From M3007 sp033764075 (GTDB taxonomy: Bacteria > Bacteroidota > Bacteroidia > Chitinophagales > Saprospiraceae), in NCBI GenBank assembly GCA_033764075.1, contig JANRJH010000029.1, positions 92,039 through 156,038 on the forward strand: DNA of 64,000 nucleotides, given 5' to 3'. How positions within the stretch are numbered: position 1 is the first letter of the stretch; each line of letters begins with the position of its first letter. Both the position numbers and the translations under genes were made by a program. This document shows, in pieces, positions 32,779 through 42,197 of the stretch. The notes beneath the pieces were generated by a model that saw nothing but the letters and a program-made list of their open reading frames with translations, did not search any database and was not told the DNA's origin.

Positions 32779-33855
32779 TTACACCCGGTCTCCACGCGCC
32801 CGAAGACCATGATCGGCCAGCACCAGGGCTGCCATGGCCTCCACAATGGGCACCGCGCGGGGCACCACACAGGGGTCGTGCCGACCTTTACCCCGGACCG
32901 TCGTTGTCGCTCCGGCTTCGTCGATGCTCTCCTGCTCGGGCACAATGGTAGCCACCGGCTTGAACGCCACCCGGAAAAATATATCCATGCCGGTGCTGAT
33001 GCCGCCCAGCATACCACCGGCGTGGTTGGTACGGGTGCGTACCCGGCCTTCGTTGTCGGTAAAAAAAGCGTCGTTGTGCGCACTGCCGCGCATAGCGACC
33101 CCTGCGAAGCCGGAGCCGTACTCGAAACCCTTGGCTGCGTTGATGCCCAACATGGCCTTGCCCAGGTCGGCGTGTAGCTTGTCGAATACCGGTTGGCCCC
33201 AGCCCGGCGGGCATCCGGTTGCCACGGTGCTGATGACGCCGCCAAGGGTATCGCCGTCCTTGCGCACCGCGCGAATGAGGTCAATCATGCGTTCCGCCAG
33301 TTCGGGGTCGGGGCAGCGCACTTCGTTGGACTCGGTTTGGGAGAGGTCCAGCTCGGCGTACGGGGTGTCCAGCACCAGATCACCCACCTGGCTCACCCAG
33401 GCCTGCACCTGAACGCCCCAGGTGCGCAACAACAATTTAGCCACGGCGCCGGCAGCGACACGCGCGGCCGTCTCCCGCGCACTGGAGCGCCCGCCACCCC
33501 GGTAATCGCGCAAACCGTATTTGGCTTGCCAGGTGTAGTCGGCGTGCCCAGGGCGGTATGCCTGCGCGATGTGGTCGTAGTCCTGCGGGCGCGGGTCTTC
33601 ATTGGGGATAAACAACGCAATCGGGCTACCCAGCGATACCCCGTTGAATACCCCACTCAACACTTGTACCCGGTCCGACTCCTTGCGCTGGGTAACGATG
33701 GCACTCTGGCCAGGGCGGCGGCGGTCCAGTTCCTGCTGCACGAAATCCAGGTCAACAGCCAGACCGGCCGGACAACCATCGATAACACAGCCGACCCCGG
33801 CGCCGTGGGATTCACCGAAGGTGGTTACGCGAAATTGGTGGCCGAAGGTGTTCAT
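32779..33855 (-). CDS. aroC: Chorismate synthase
   Basis: 358 aa, full length. The three chorismate synthase signatures are present: GESHGAGVGCVIDGCPAG at the N-terminus, GGGRSSARETAARVAAGA in the middle and RGKGRHDPCVVPRA near the end. It converts EPSP to chorismate, last step of the shikimate pathway, using reduced FMN. It lies 33 nt downstream of psd on the same strand and is probably co-transcribed with it. Confidence 0.96.
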   Translation of the reverse strand: MNTFGHQFRVTTFGESHGAGVGCVIDGCPAGLAVDLDFVQQELDRRRPGQSAIVTQRKESDRVQVLSGVFNGVSLGSPIALFIPNEDPRPQDYDHIAQAYRPGHADYTWQAKYGLRDYRGGGRSSARETAARVAAGAVAKLLLRTWGVQVQAWVSQVGDLVLDTPYAELDLSQTESNEVRCPDPELAERMIDLIRAVRKDGDTLGGVISTVATGCPPGWGQPVFDKLHADLGKAMLGINAAKGFEYGSGFAGVAMRGSAHNDAFFTDNEGRVRTRTNHAGGMLGGISTGMDIFFRVAFKPVATIVPEQESIDEAGATTTVRGKGRHDPCVVPRAVPIVEAMAALVLADHGLRARGDRV

Positions 33856-33888
33856 TTTTTCGTATTTCCGGACAAAGGCATTCCTCCG

Positions 33889-34548
33889 TTAAGTGGTGAA
33901 GGCCGCGATCACATCGGTTTTGCCCTTCACAACGTCGTTTAGTTTTACTTTTAGTTCAACGTGCAGGGGCAAGTAAAGATCAACCCGGGAGCCGAATTTA
34001 ATGAACCCCATCTCTTCGCCTTGTTCGGCACGGTCGCCGGCGTGTACATAACAGCGAATGCGCCGGGCCACCGCGCCGGCGATCTGGCGCAGTAGCACTT
34101 CACCGTGCACGGTTCGGTACACCACCGTCGTCCGTTCGTTTTCCGTGCTGCTTTTCGGGTGCCAGGCCGTCAGGTATTTGCCTGCATGGTACTGGACGTA
34201 AACTACGTCTCCTTCAACGGGGTTGCGGTTGACGTGGACGTTTAGTGGCGACATAAAAATACTGACCAGCAACCGTTTATCCTGAAAATACTCCGGCTCG
34301 TCCACCGCCTCAATGGCGCACACCACCCCATCGGCAGGTGCATACACCAGCCGGTTGTCGCGGCGAGGGAGTGCCCGTTCGGGGTTGCGGAAAAATTGCA
34401 GGACCAGCCCGTACAAAACCAGGGCGCACAGGATGTACAGGACAAAAACGGGGCCTGCAACGCGAACTCGCAGGATGACGCCCATCAAAATCAGAAAAAA
34501 CAAGCTGAAAAGCAGCACGGCATAACCTTCCCGGTGGATGCGGATCAT
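33889..34548 (-). CDS. psd: Phosphatidylserine decarboxylase
   Basis: 219 aa, the short class common in Bacteroidota. Two N-terminal membrane segments (VLLFSLFFLILMGVILRV and VFVLYILCALVLYGLVLQFF), then LVYAPADGVVCAIEAVDE, SIFMSPLNVHVNRNPVEG and the self-cleavage motif MGFIKFGSRVD where the Gly-Ser bond is cut to make the pyruvoyl cofactor. Converts phosphatidylserine to phosphatidylethanolamine. The ATG at 34546-34548 is supported by the membrane segment and by a promoter just upstream; the frame opens at 34833 but that part crosses the asd promoter. Confidence 0.92.
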   Translation of the reverse strand: MIRIHREGYAVLLFSLFFLILMGVILRVRVAGPVFVLYILCALVLYGLVLQFFRNPERALPRRDNRLVYAPADGVVCAIEAVDEPEYFQDKRLLVSIFMSPLNVHVNRNPVEGDVVYVQYHAGKYLTAWHPKSSTENERTTVVYRTVHGEVLLRQIAGAVARRIRCYVHAGDRAEQGEEMGFIKFGSRVDLYLPLHVELKVKLNDVVKGKTDVIAAFTT

Positions 34549-34564
34549 GTTTCGAACGTTTGCA

Positions 34565-34572
34565 CAAAAGTA
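34565..34572 (-). promoter_or_regulatory. -7 element of the psd-aroC operon
   Basis: TACTTTTG on the minus strand, 16 nt before the psd ATG. No clear -33 element. Confidence 0.55.
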
Positions 34573-34610
34573 AAACATGCCCGGTGCATGCGCCCCATTT
34601 GTTTGCTGCG

Positions 34611-34639
34611 TTGTGGCAATCGCAAAACCCTTAACTTTG
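34611..34639 (+). promoter_or_regulatory. Promoter of asd
   Basis: TTG at 34611-34613, an 18-nt spacer and TAACTTTG at 34632-34639; the ATG of asd is 44 nt downstream. Confidence 0.65.
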
Positions 34640-34683
34640 CTGCTCAGACCAATTCGTTTCATTTCACCTCTTTCGTTCAAACA

Positions 34684-35706
34684 ATGACCGTTGCTGTTGT
34701 AGGCGCCACCGGCCTGGTTGGCACCAAAATGTTGCAAGTGCTCGCCGAGCGGAATTTTCCGGTTGATACCCTTTACCCGGTGGCTTCGGCCCGCTCCGTC
34801 GGCCAAACCGTGCAGTTCCGGGGCGCCCCCCATACCGTGATCGGGATGGAAGAGGCCGTTGCCCTTCGCCCCGACGTGGCCATCTTTTCTGCCGGCGGAT
34901 CGGTATCCCTTGAATGGGCGCCCCGTTTTGCTGCAGTGGGCACCATCGTGATCGACAACTCCAGCGCCTGGCGTATGGACCCCGCCAAAAAACTGGTGGT
35001 GCCCGAGGTGAATGCCCGCGTACTCACCGCCGAAGACCGAATCATCGCCAACCCCAACTGCTCAACCATACAAATGGTGGTTGCGCTCAAACCCCTACAC
35101 GACCGCTACCGCATCCGACGGGTCGTGGTCAGTACGTACCAGTCGGTCACGGGAACCGGGGTAAAAGCCGTCGAGCAACTCATGGGCGAACGCGAAGGCC
35201 GCCCGGTCGCCAAAGCCTACCCCTACCCCATCGACCTGAACCTGCTGCCACACATCGATGTGTTTCTCGACAACGGTTACACCAAGGAGGAAATGAAAAT
35301 GGTCAATGAGACCAAAAAGATTATGGGCGACGACAGCATTCGCGTCACCGCCACCACCGTGCGCGTGCCGGTTGTAGGCGGACACAGCGAATCCGTCAAC
35401 GTAGAATTTGAACAGGATTTCGACCTCGACGAGTTGCGCAGTATACTGTCTGAAGCCCCGGGGATTGTCGTTCAGGACGACCCAACGCACCTGCTCTACC
35501 CCATGCCCATCGACGCCCACGACAGAGACGAGGTGTTCGTCGGCCGCCTACGCCGCGATGAAAGCCAGCCAAAAACCCTCAATATGTGGGTCGTGTCCGA
35601 TAACCTGCGCAAAGGCGCCGCCACCAATGCCATCCAAATCGCCGAATACCTGCTGGAAAACGGACTACTGGACGAAAAAATGGCTCAATCCAAAACATCT
35701 GCTTAA
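34684..35706 (+). CDS. asd: Aspartate-semialdehyde dehydrogenase
   Basis: 340 aa. NADP-binding MTVAVVGATGLVGTKML at the N-terminus, the active-site Cys126 in ANPNCSTIQM, and RVTATTVRVPVVGGHSE as expected for Asd. It reduces aspartyl phosphate to the semialdehyde for lysine/diaminopimelate, threonine and methionine synthesis. The ATG at 34684 is fixed by the glycine-rich motif; the frame is open 288 nt further upstream without homology. A promoter-like element overlaps its stop codon. Confidence 0.96.
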   Translation: MTVAVVGATGLVGTKMLQVLAERNFPVDTLYPVASARSVGQTVQFRGAPHTVIGMEEAVALRPDVAIFSAGGSVSLEWAPRFAAVGTIVIDNSSAWRMDPAKKLVVPEVNARVLTAEDRIIANPNCSTIQMVVALKPLHDRYRIRRVVVSTYQSVTGTGVKAVEQLMGEREGRPVAKAYPYPIDLNLLPHIDVFLDNGYTKEEMKMVNETKKIMGDDSIRVTATTVRVPVVGGHSESVNVEFEQDFDLDELRSILSEAPGIVVQDDPTHLLYPMPIDAHDRDEVFVGRLRRDESQPKTLNMWVVSDNLRKGAATNAIQIAEYLLENGLLDEKMAQSKTSA

Positions 35707-35711
35707 ATTTG
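35704..35711 (+). promoter_or_regulatory. -7 element overlapping the asd stop codon
   Basis: TAAATTTG begins with the TAA stop of asd and could drive the coiled-coil gene starting at 35795. No clear -33 element. Confidence 0.4.
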
Positions 35712-35794
35712 CCGCGCTTTTCAGCACACACCGTTTATTTCCGAAACAGACGACACGTTATTTACCACGAACCCGTCCAGCACTCGCCAACGTC

Positions 35795-37378
35795 ATGAAA
35801 AACAAGATCGTACTCTGGGGTACCAACGCACAGGAAGAAAAAGTGCTTATCGCACTGGAATTACTGCCAGACGACAACAAGGTCATGCTTTACACCTTTC
35901 CGGAATCCATCGCCGTCGAAACATTCGTCAACGATATGATGGATAAATGGCGCTCCGGAAAAGAGCCCGTGCCCTTTCCCGAAGGCTATAACCAGGAAGA
36001 GCGCGAACTCAGCGTGGTGGAAAGCCTGCTGCCCGACGACCTCCGTCCCGAACGCACAGACGTTATCCTGCGCGCGCAAACCGAATGGCAGTTTGTCGTC
36101 CTGTCCTCCAAATTATATAAAATGTACGAGCAGGAACTCCAGGAGTTCCGTGAAAGGGTGCAGCAACTGGGCTCCTATGACAACGAATTGTTCGTCAGCC
36201 TGAAGGCATTCTGGGAAAAAGTGCAGGAACAGTCCCGCGACCGCAACATCCTGCGCGAACAGGCTGAACACCTGCGCGAAAACATCGACGGGTTGTTCAA
36301 CGACCTGAAAAACCTGCGGAAGAAAGCCAACGACGAATTCAACTCGGCATCCAAAGGCGTCTTTGAGGAACTGAGTGAAACGCTGGCCGCCATTGAACAA
36401 AAGTTAGAGGCGAAGGGTGTTAAATTCAACCTCATTTTCGACGAGTTGAAAAAACTGCAACGCAAATACCGCGAAGCCCGCATGAGCAACGAGCACCGCA
36501 ACCGCTTGTGGGATCGCATAGACAACGCTTTCAAAGCAGCCAAAGAGCGCAAATTTGGCCCCTCGGTCAACGAAGGCAGCGTCGTCGAACGCCATGGTAA
36601 ACGCCTCGAAGGCCTCAGCGATGCCGTTCAGCGCATGGCCAACTCCATCAAGCGCGACGAAGAAGACCTGAAATTCGAACAACGCAAAATTGAACGGACC
36701 GAAGGACAACTCGAAGCGCAAATCCGGGGCGCCAAGATCAAAATGATCGAAGAGCGTATCGCCTCCAAACGCGAAAAACTGAACGAAATCATCCGCACCC
36801 AGGAGCAGGTGGAAAAACAGATCCGCATCACCGAGGAAAAGGAAAAACAACGGGCTGAAAAAGAAGCCGAACGCCTCCGCCTGGCAGAAGCGAAAGAAAA
36901 GGCGAAAGCCGAAATCGCCAAAGAAATCAAGACTAAAAAAGCGGCGGACGATAACCCTGTGCCGGAAGTCACGCCGGGTATTGCGGACACCCCCGACGCA
37001 TCCACCGAAGCAGAAGTTACCCAGGCCCCTAAATCCGACAGCCTGCTAGAAGCCATCGGCAATGTGATCGGCGAAGTGATTGACGACACCATCGCTACCA
37101 CCAAAGCGGTAGCCGGGGTGGTGGCAGAAGCGGCGGAAGAGGCCGTGGAAAAAATCGTCGATCAGGTGGAACTGGTCGCCCAGGCCATCGAAAATGTGGA
37201 AGCTCGCGAAAAAGAAGCGGTCGAGGCCGAAACAACGCCCAAAAGCGAACCGGAAACCGTCGTAGAAAGCGCCGCCGCCGCAGACGAAGTCACCAACCAA
37301 CCTGTCGTGACGGAAACGGCTGATAAACCGGTTGAAAAGAAGCCCAAAAAGGCCAAAAAAGAAGAAAAGGACAGCTAA
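35795..37378 (+). CDS. Large charged coiled-coil protein, partly DUF349-like
   Basis: 527 aa, no signal peptide. Residues about 110-310 are long helices with heptad character; RKYREARMSNEHRNRLWDRI followed by DNAFKAAKERKFG resembles a DUF349 repeat. Residues about 310-385 are an uninterrupted charged helix (EKEKQRAEKEAERLRLAEAK). The remaining about 140 residues are Ala/Glu/Val-rich and end in a Lys-rich tail (KKPKKAKKEEKDS), suggesting an acidic then basic disordered region able to bind nucleic acid or ribosomes. Function unknown. The ATG at 35795 is taken because the earlier open frame overlaps asd. Confidence 0.75.
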   Translation: MKNKIVLWGTNAQEEKVLIALELLPDDNKVMLYTFPESIAVETFVNDMMDKWRSGKEPVPFPEGYNQEERELSVVESLLPDDLRPERTDVILRAQTEWQFVVLSSKLYKMYEQELQEFRERVQQLGSYDNELFVSLKAFWEKVQEQSRDRNILREQAEHLRENIDGLFNDLKNLRKKANDEFNSASKGVFEELSETLAAIEQKLEAKGVKFNLIFDELKKLQRKYREARMSNEHRNRLWDRIDNAFKAAKERKFGPSVNEGSVVERHGKRLEGLSDAVQRMANSIKRDEEDLKFEQRKIERTEGQLEAQIRGAKIKMIEERIASKREKLNEIIRTQEQVEKQIRITEEKEKQRAEKEAERLRLAEAKEKAKAEIAKEIKTKKAADDNPVPEVTPGIADTPDASTEAEVTQAPKSDSLLEAIGNVIGEVIDDTIATTKAVAGVVAEAAEEAVEKIVDQVELVAQAIENVEAREKEAVEAETTPKSEPETVVESAAAADEVTNQPVVTETADKPVEKKPKKAKKEEKDS

Positions 37379-37417
37379 ATTCGTTATGCCCTGGCTAAGA
37401 ACTGCATATACCTGCCA

Positions 37418-38833
37418 TTGATCGTGCTGCTGACGACCGGAACCCGGCCGTCAGCAGCCCAAGATTGTGCCTGCACCACACAGTTCGATTTCCTGACCCG
37501 GAAAGTGGAGACCAACTATGCGGGCTATGGCGATAAAACCAAGGCAAGTGCAGCCGACAGCCTGGCAGCCTTTACCCAATCGCTTCGACAAGCGTCTCAA
37601 CGGCTTGGCAGCACCGATTCAACCTGCTGGAACCTGTGTGAACAGTGGCTGACCTGGTTCGAAGACAAACACCTTTATCTCGATCGCCTGCAGTCAGATA
37701 TCGCTCCGGACTCCATCCGCAGCCGCTATGCACAGGAGGAACGCATTCTCGTCACAGAGTCCGACATCGCCGCTTACCTCCAAAAGGGCGAAGCCCATCC
37801 GATCGAAGGCATCTACCTGATGAACGAAGGGCAGTACCGCGTCGCCCTGTTGAGGCAACCCAATGCCAACAGGACCTTCGCCGGTATCATACTGCAATCG
37901 GACAGCGTATATTGGACGCCCGGTCAGGTCAAATTTGAGCTGCAGGCGCCCGACAGCACCGGTGTTTACCCGGCTCGTTTTTTTATGCGCGACCACAGTG
38001 CCCGCCAGGGAAAGGCACAGTTTGCCGGCAACACCCTCCAATTTGAAGGACTAGCCCAGTGGACGCGCCAAACACCGTTGGCTCCCTGGCACTGGCCGGC
38101 TTCCGCCCAAAATCCGTTTTCCATCACCAATCTGGACGACAGCACCTTGCTGATCCGGTTGCCCACCATGAACGACCGGTACTGGAAAGTGCTGGACAGC
38201 CTGTTCAAGGCCGAAAAAAATCGGCTGGATAACACGCCCTACTGGGTCATAGACTGCCGTAATAATGGCGGCGGAAGCGACATCACCTTTCAGCCCCTCC
38301 TGCCCTACCTGTATGCCAACCCGGCTGAATTCCACCGCATGCAAACCTGGTGCACGCCGGATAATGCCGGCAAGTACGCCGCACTGAAAAAGGACAAAAA
38401 CATGCCCTGGCTGGATCGCCGCCACTATGCCTCCCTGGAAAGAAAAATACGCCGAAATCAGGGCAAGTTCATCGGAAAAACCGCCACGTATACCTATAAG
38501 CAAAAAAAAGTACGCCCTTTACCCCAACGCGTAGCCGTACTCATTGATGAAGGGTGCGCCAGCAGCTGTGAACAGTTTGTACTGTATGCCGTGCAAAGTA
38601 AAAAGGTAAAACTTATGGGTACGCGCACCGGCGGCGTACTGGACTATGCAAACCTGCACAGCCTGCCTTTCCCCTGCGCGGGATGGCAAATTTGGTACCC
38701 CACCTCCCGTTCCCTGCGCGTACCGAATGGCCTTGGTATAGACAATATTGGTATTCAGTCCCAAGTTCCGCTACATCCGGAAGACGGCGACTGGGTAGAA
38801 AAAGCCCGGGTATTGTTGCACGAGGGTTGGTAG
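37418..38833 (+). CDS. S41-family (C-terminal processing) serine peptidase, exported, start uncertain
   Basis: 471 aa from a TTG codon at 37418. YWVIDCRNNGGGSDITFQ, AVLIDEGCASSCEQFVLYA (catalytic Ser in the SS pair) and GTRTGGVLDYANLHSLPFPC match the S41/tail-specific protease fold. No ATG is in frame: the readable frame extends upstream to an ATT at 37379, and the sequence KNCIYLPLIVLLTTGTRPS only makes a good signal peptide if translation starts at ATT 37379 or CTG 37391. An ATG at 37386 is out of frame by one. So the start is non-canonical or a one-base change has damaged it. It follows the coiled-coil gene by 39 nt or less. Confidence 0.78.
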   Translation: MIVLLTTGTRPSAAQDCACTTQFDFLTRKVETNYAGYGDKTKASAADSLAAFTQSLRQASQRLGSTDSTCWNLCEQWLTWFEDKHLYLDRLQSDIAPDSIRSRYAQEERILVTESDIAAYLQKGEAHPIEGIYLMNEGQYRVALLRQPNANRTFAGIILQSDSVYWTPGQVKFELQAPDSTGVYPARFFMRDHSARQGKAQFAGNTLQFEGLAQWTRQTPLAPWHWPASAQNPFSITNLDDSTLLIRLPTMNDRYWKVLDSLFKAEKNRLDNTPYWVIDCRNNGGGSDITFQPLLPYLYANPAEFHRMQTWCTPDNAGKYAALKKDKNMPWLDRRHYASLERKIRRNQGKFIGKTATYTYKQKKVRPLPQRVAVLIDEGCASSCEQFVLYAVQSKKVKLMGTRTGGVLDYANLHSLPFPCAGWQIWYPTSRSLRVPNGLGIDNIGIQSQVPLHPEDGDWVEKARVLLHEGW

Positions 38834-38836
38834 CGA

Positions 38837-38867
38837 TCCGTTGCGCAAACAATCGTCGCGCAACGGA
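38837..38867. terminator. Hairpin between convergent S41 and secDF genes
   Basis: TCCGTTGCGC and GCGCAACGGA form a perfect 10-bp stem with an 11-nt loop, in the 47-nt gap between two 3' ends. There is no strong T-tract; it is probably a bidirectional terminator or a palindromic repeat. Confidence 0.6.
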
Positions 38868-38880
38868 CCGCTATTCTGCA

Positions 38881-41800
38881 CTAAACTTTTTCTTTCTTGC
38901 CGGAAACAGCTTTTTTCGCTTCCTGCTTTTCTGCGGATGCCGCCGCAGAAACCGATTTCCCGGCCATCGTTTCGCCTTTGGTGAAATCAACCACAAGTGC
39001 CGACGCCACAAACACAGAGGAGTATGTACCAAAGAACATGCCGATCGTCATACCAAAGGCGAAGCCCTTGATCGCGCTTCCGCCAAAGAGGAACAGCAGC
39101 AACACCACCACGAAAATGGTACCCGAGGTAATCATGGTCCGGCTCAGCGTGGTGTTGATGGCCATATTGAGCACCTCCTCCTTGGGTCGGCCTGCGTAGG
39201 TGTTGACGAATTCCCGGATACGATCGTATACAATCACCGTATCGTTCACCGAAATACCGATGACCGTCAGGATCATGGCAATGATTGCCTGATCGATCTC
39301 CAGAGAGAACGGCACCAGGCCATACAGTAAAGAGAAGAAACCCAGGGTAATGACCACGTCGTGGAACAACGCCAGCACTGCGCCCATTGAGTACTGCCAC
39401 TTGTTGAAGCGGAACAGCAAATAGACAAAAATTAGGACGAGCGACCAGATACCGGCCAGCCATGAAGACTGCCGGATGTCATCGGCTACCGTAGGGCCAA
39501 CCTGGCTGGAAGAGGCAATGTGCGTAACCTTGCTGTCCGTATTTTTAAACTCGTCAAAAGGCACGTTCACCCCGGCCTTGCTCAGACCTTCGTGCAGTTT
39601 TTGCTGCACACGAACCATCACGTCGCCCCCCTGCTCATTGATCAGGTAGGAGGTGGTGACGTTAAAGGTGTTTTCCGTGCTGACTTTCTTGATGATCGGG
39701 TTGCCACCCAGCGCTTCCGTGAGTGCCGGACGCAATTGTTCCAGCGATACTTCCTGATCAAATTGAATGTTAAACGAATAGCCGCCTTTAAAGTCGACGC
39801 CCAACTCGAAACCGCGGGTTACAAAGGCAATAATGGAGATGAGCAGCAGCGCACCGGAGAAAGCGTAGGCCATCCGGCGTTTGCCGATCCAGTCAACATT
39901 TACGCCCACCAGCCAGTTGGCTGACCAAGGGTAGCTGTAGGTCATGTTCGGGTCGCGTTTCAGCCAGGCGTCGGTGATCATGCGGCCCATCAAAACGGCG
40001 GTGAGCATCGAGCTGAGGATACCGATGATCAGTACCGTACCGAATCCTTTAATGGGGCCAAGACCAAAATACATGAGTACAATGGCGGTAAGGGCGGTGG
40101 TCACGTTGGCATCAATGATGGCGGGAAGCGCTCTGCTGAAACCGACACCCACAGCCTTGACGACGTCCATGCCCGCGCGCAATTCCTCCCGGATGCGTTC
40201 GTAGATGATTACGTTCGCGTCCACAGCCGTAGCCAGCGTCAGCACGATACCGGCGATGCCGGGCAGGGTAAGAACGGTACCCATGGAAGCCAGCGTACCG
40301 ATGATGAAAAAGATATTGGCCAGCAAGGCGATCACACTCACCACGCCACCCTTGGCGTAGTAGGCGATCATAAAGCCGCACAGCAGGATCACTGAAAGGA
40401 TAAGGGTCAACAACGACTTGTTGATGTTGTCGGCACCCAACGACGGCCCCACCTGACTCTCCTGCACGATGCGCGTGCCGGCGGGCAGCTTGCCCACTTC
40501 GAGTATGCTCGCGAGGTCTTTGGCCTCTTCAATGGAATAATCGCCGGTAATGAGCGAGTTGCCCCCTTCGATGGGGTTGATCACACGGGGGGCGCTCACC
40601 ACCTCGTCGTCGAGCATAATGGCGATTTCTCGGTTTCCGGCCTCATAAGCCATGCGGGTCATGTCGGCCCACTCGCGGGCGCCGTCGGAGTTCATGGCCA
40701 GGCTCACCGTCACCTCGCCGGTGCGCGGGTCGGGTTGTTCACTGGCGCTGGTAACCACCGAGCCGTCGATACGCGGCTTGTCCTGGTTGCGGAATTTCTT
40801 AATGGCGTACAGTTCGTATTTGCCGTTCAGGCCGGGGTTCTTCTCATCCAGCAGGGGTTTTTGGCTCCAGCGGAAAATCAGGTCGGCCGGGAAAAGGGAC
40901 TTGATCTCCTCCCGCGCCAGCATCTCGTTGATGACGCGGATTTTATTTTTGTCGGCAAAACCGATGATCACGGTCTCCGGCTGACCGGTTACAGACAGGT
41001 TGGACAGCAGGGGTCCGGCGCCCAATTGCGTGGTGTCGGTCGGACGGTCTGTGATGCGTAGCTCCGGCTGTTGGGTGGAGTCCGGCTGCCCGTCCGGACC
41101 GGCAGGGTACACATAGCTGGTGTCTTTCACCGTAACCAGGGCCTGCTGTGTGGTGTCGCCGCTCATCAGGGCGCGAAGCCGGTTGTCGGCCGCCAGCAGG
41201 GCCTCGCTGATGCCGTTATCGCCAAAACGGTAGGTCTCCCAGAACTCCAGTTTGGCAGCGCGTTGCAGCATGTTGCGCGCGCGTTCGGGGTTGTCGATGC
41301 CGGGGAGCTCTACAAGGATAAGGTCCCGCGCCGCGTCGAGGTTGACGTTGGGTTGCACCACGCCCAGCTTGTCGATACGTTGCTTGAGGCGCTTGTAGGT
41401 CTCGTTTACCGTTTGGTCGGCCAGTTCGCGCAGTACGCTGAGCACGTCGGCGTCGGGCGACTCAAAATTGATGCGCCCCTTCAGCGTCTCACTGCGGCCG
41501 AAAAGAGAAGCCAGCGATTTGCCACCGCCCACTTCTTTCCAGGCTTGAGCAAACAAGGTGATGTAGTCGGTTTGCTGGGTCTTTTGCAACTCGCCGACAC
41601 GGTCCAGCGCCTTGTCGAAGTTCGGATCCGTGGTGTTGCCCGCCAGGCTCTTCATGAAGTCCCGCAAGTCTACCTGCAACAAAACACTCATACCCCCCTT
41701 GAGGTCCAAACCAAGCGCCAACTGGCTTTTTTTCAACTCGGTGTACGTGAACTTCTTGATCAGGGGAATCGAAAACACGGTTTCGGAAGACAGAGAGTCC

Positions 41801-41976
41801 AGGTACTCGCTGTAATGCGTACGCCACGAAACGTCAGGGGACTTAGCCGACATGTCATCGGCATACACACGGGCATTTCGCTCCACACGGTTCGTAGGGA
41901 TCACCAGCAAAAACTGGTACAGGCACACGATGGTCAACGCAATCAGAAAAAAACGTACAACGCCTTTGCTTTGCAT
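38881..41976 (-). CDS. secDF: Fused protein translocase subunit SecDF
   Basis: 1031 aa, the single-chain SecD-SecF arrangement usual in Bacteroidota. SecD part: LALGLDLKGGMSVLLQVD near residue 87, large periplasmic region, then IAGIVLTLATAVDANVIIYE. SecF part: LGVDFKGGYSFNIQFD and VIGISVNDTVIVYDRIRE near the end. About 12 membrane segments. It uses the proton gradient to pull secreted proteins out of SecYEG, important here because many T9SS and TonB-related products pass through Sec. A promoter and a GC-rich leader with two small hairpins precede it. Confidence 0.96.
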   Translation of the reverse strand: MQSKGVVRFFLIALTIVCLYQFLLVIPTNRVERNARVYADDMSAKSPDVSWRTHYSEYLDSLSSETVFSIPLIKKFTYTELKKSQLALGLDLKGGMSVLLQVDLRDFMKSLAGNTTDPNFDKALDRVGELQKTQQTDYITLFAQAWKEVGGGKSLASLFGRSETLKGRINFESPDADVLSVLRELADQTVNETYKRLKQRIDKLGVVQPNVNLDAARDLILVELPGIDNPERARNMLQRAAKLEFWETYRFGDNGISEALLAADNRLRALMSGDTTQQALVTVKDTSYVYPAGPDGQPDSTQQPELRITDRPTDTTQLGAGPLLSNLSVTGQPETVIIGFADKNKIRVINEMLAREEIKSLFPADLIFRWSQKPLLDEKNPGLNGKYELYAIKKFRNQDKPRIDGSVVTSASEQPDPRTGEVTVSLAMNSDGAREWADMTRMAYEAGNREIAIMLDDEVVSAPRVINPIEGGNSLITGDYSIEEAKDLASILEVGKLPAGTRIVQESQVGPSLGADNINKSLLTLILSVILLCGFMIAYYAKGGVVSVIALLANIFFIIGTLASMGTVLTLPGIAGIVLTLATAVDANVIIYERIREELRAGMDVVKAVGVGFSRALPAIIDANVTTALTAIVLMYFGLGPIKGFGTVLIIGILSSMLTAVLMGRMITDAWLKRDPNMTYSYPWSANWLVGVNVDWIGKRRMAYAFSGALLLISIIAFVTRGFELGVDFKGGYSFNIQFDQEVSLEQLRPALTEALGGNPIIKKVSTENTFNVTTSYLINEQGGDVMVRVQQKLHEGLSKAGVNVPFDEFKNTDSKVTHIASSSQVGPTVADDIRQSSWLAGIWSLVLIFVYLLFRFNKWQYSMGAVLALFHDVVITLGFFSLLYGLVPFSLEIDQAIIAMILTVIGISVNDTVIVYDRIREFVNTYAGRPKEEVLNMAINTTLSRTMITSGTIFVVVLLLFLFGGSAIKGFAFGMTIGMFFGTYSSVFVASALVVDFTKGETMAGKSVSAAASAEKQEAKKAVSGKKEKV

Positions 41977-42001
41977 AACTGGGATATAAATGTTCCTTCA
42001 A

Positions 42002-42055
42002 GGGCTTGCGCCCGAACTTGTGATGATGGGATAACCCGGTTTGGCCGGGCTTTTT
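42002..42055 (-). promoter_or_regulatory. Two GC-rich hairpins in the secDF leader
   Basis: In the secDF 5' leader, CCCGG/CCGGG (42035-42049, five-base loop) and GGGC/GCCC (42002-42013, four-base loop) can each fold. On the + strand the first is followed by TTTTT, but no + gene leads into it. They may stabilise the 5' end of the mRNA; no known riboswitch was recognised. Confidence 0.4.
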
Positions 42056-42066
42056 CAAAAAGTGCG

Positions 42067-42100
42067 CAAATATACGATGGTTTCTATAGAATTGTACAAA
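42067..42100 (-). promoter_or_regulatory. Promoter of secDF
   Basis: On the minus strand TTTG (42100-42097), a 22-nt spacer and TATATTTG (42074-42067). The leader to the secDF ATG is about 85 nt. Confidence 0.6.
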
Positions 42101-42197
42101 TCCGGTGGCAACTTTGTAGCATACTTTAAAGACGTAATGAGACAGGGAAGAAACATCCCCCCTTGTCCCATTACTTATCCTTGGCATTGAACCCTGA

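Noticed and set aside
42035..42055. Intrinsic terminator on the + strand (CCCGG/CCGGG plus TTTTT)
   Set aside because: No + strand gene leads into it; it sits in the leader of secDF, so it is recorded as a leader hairpin.
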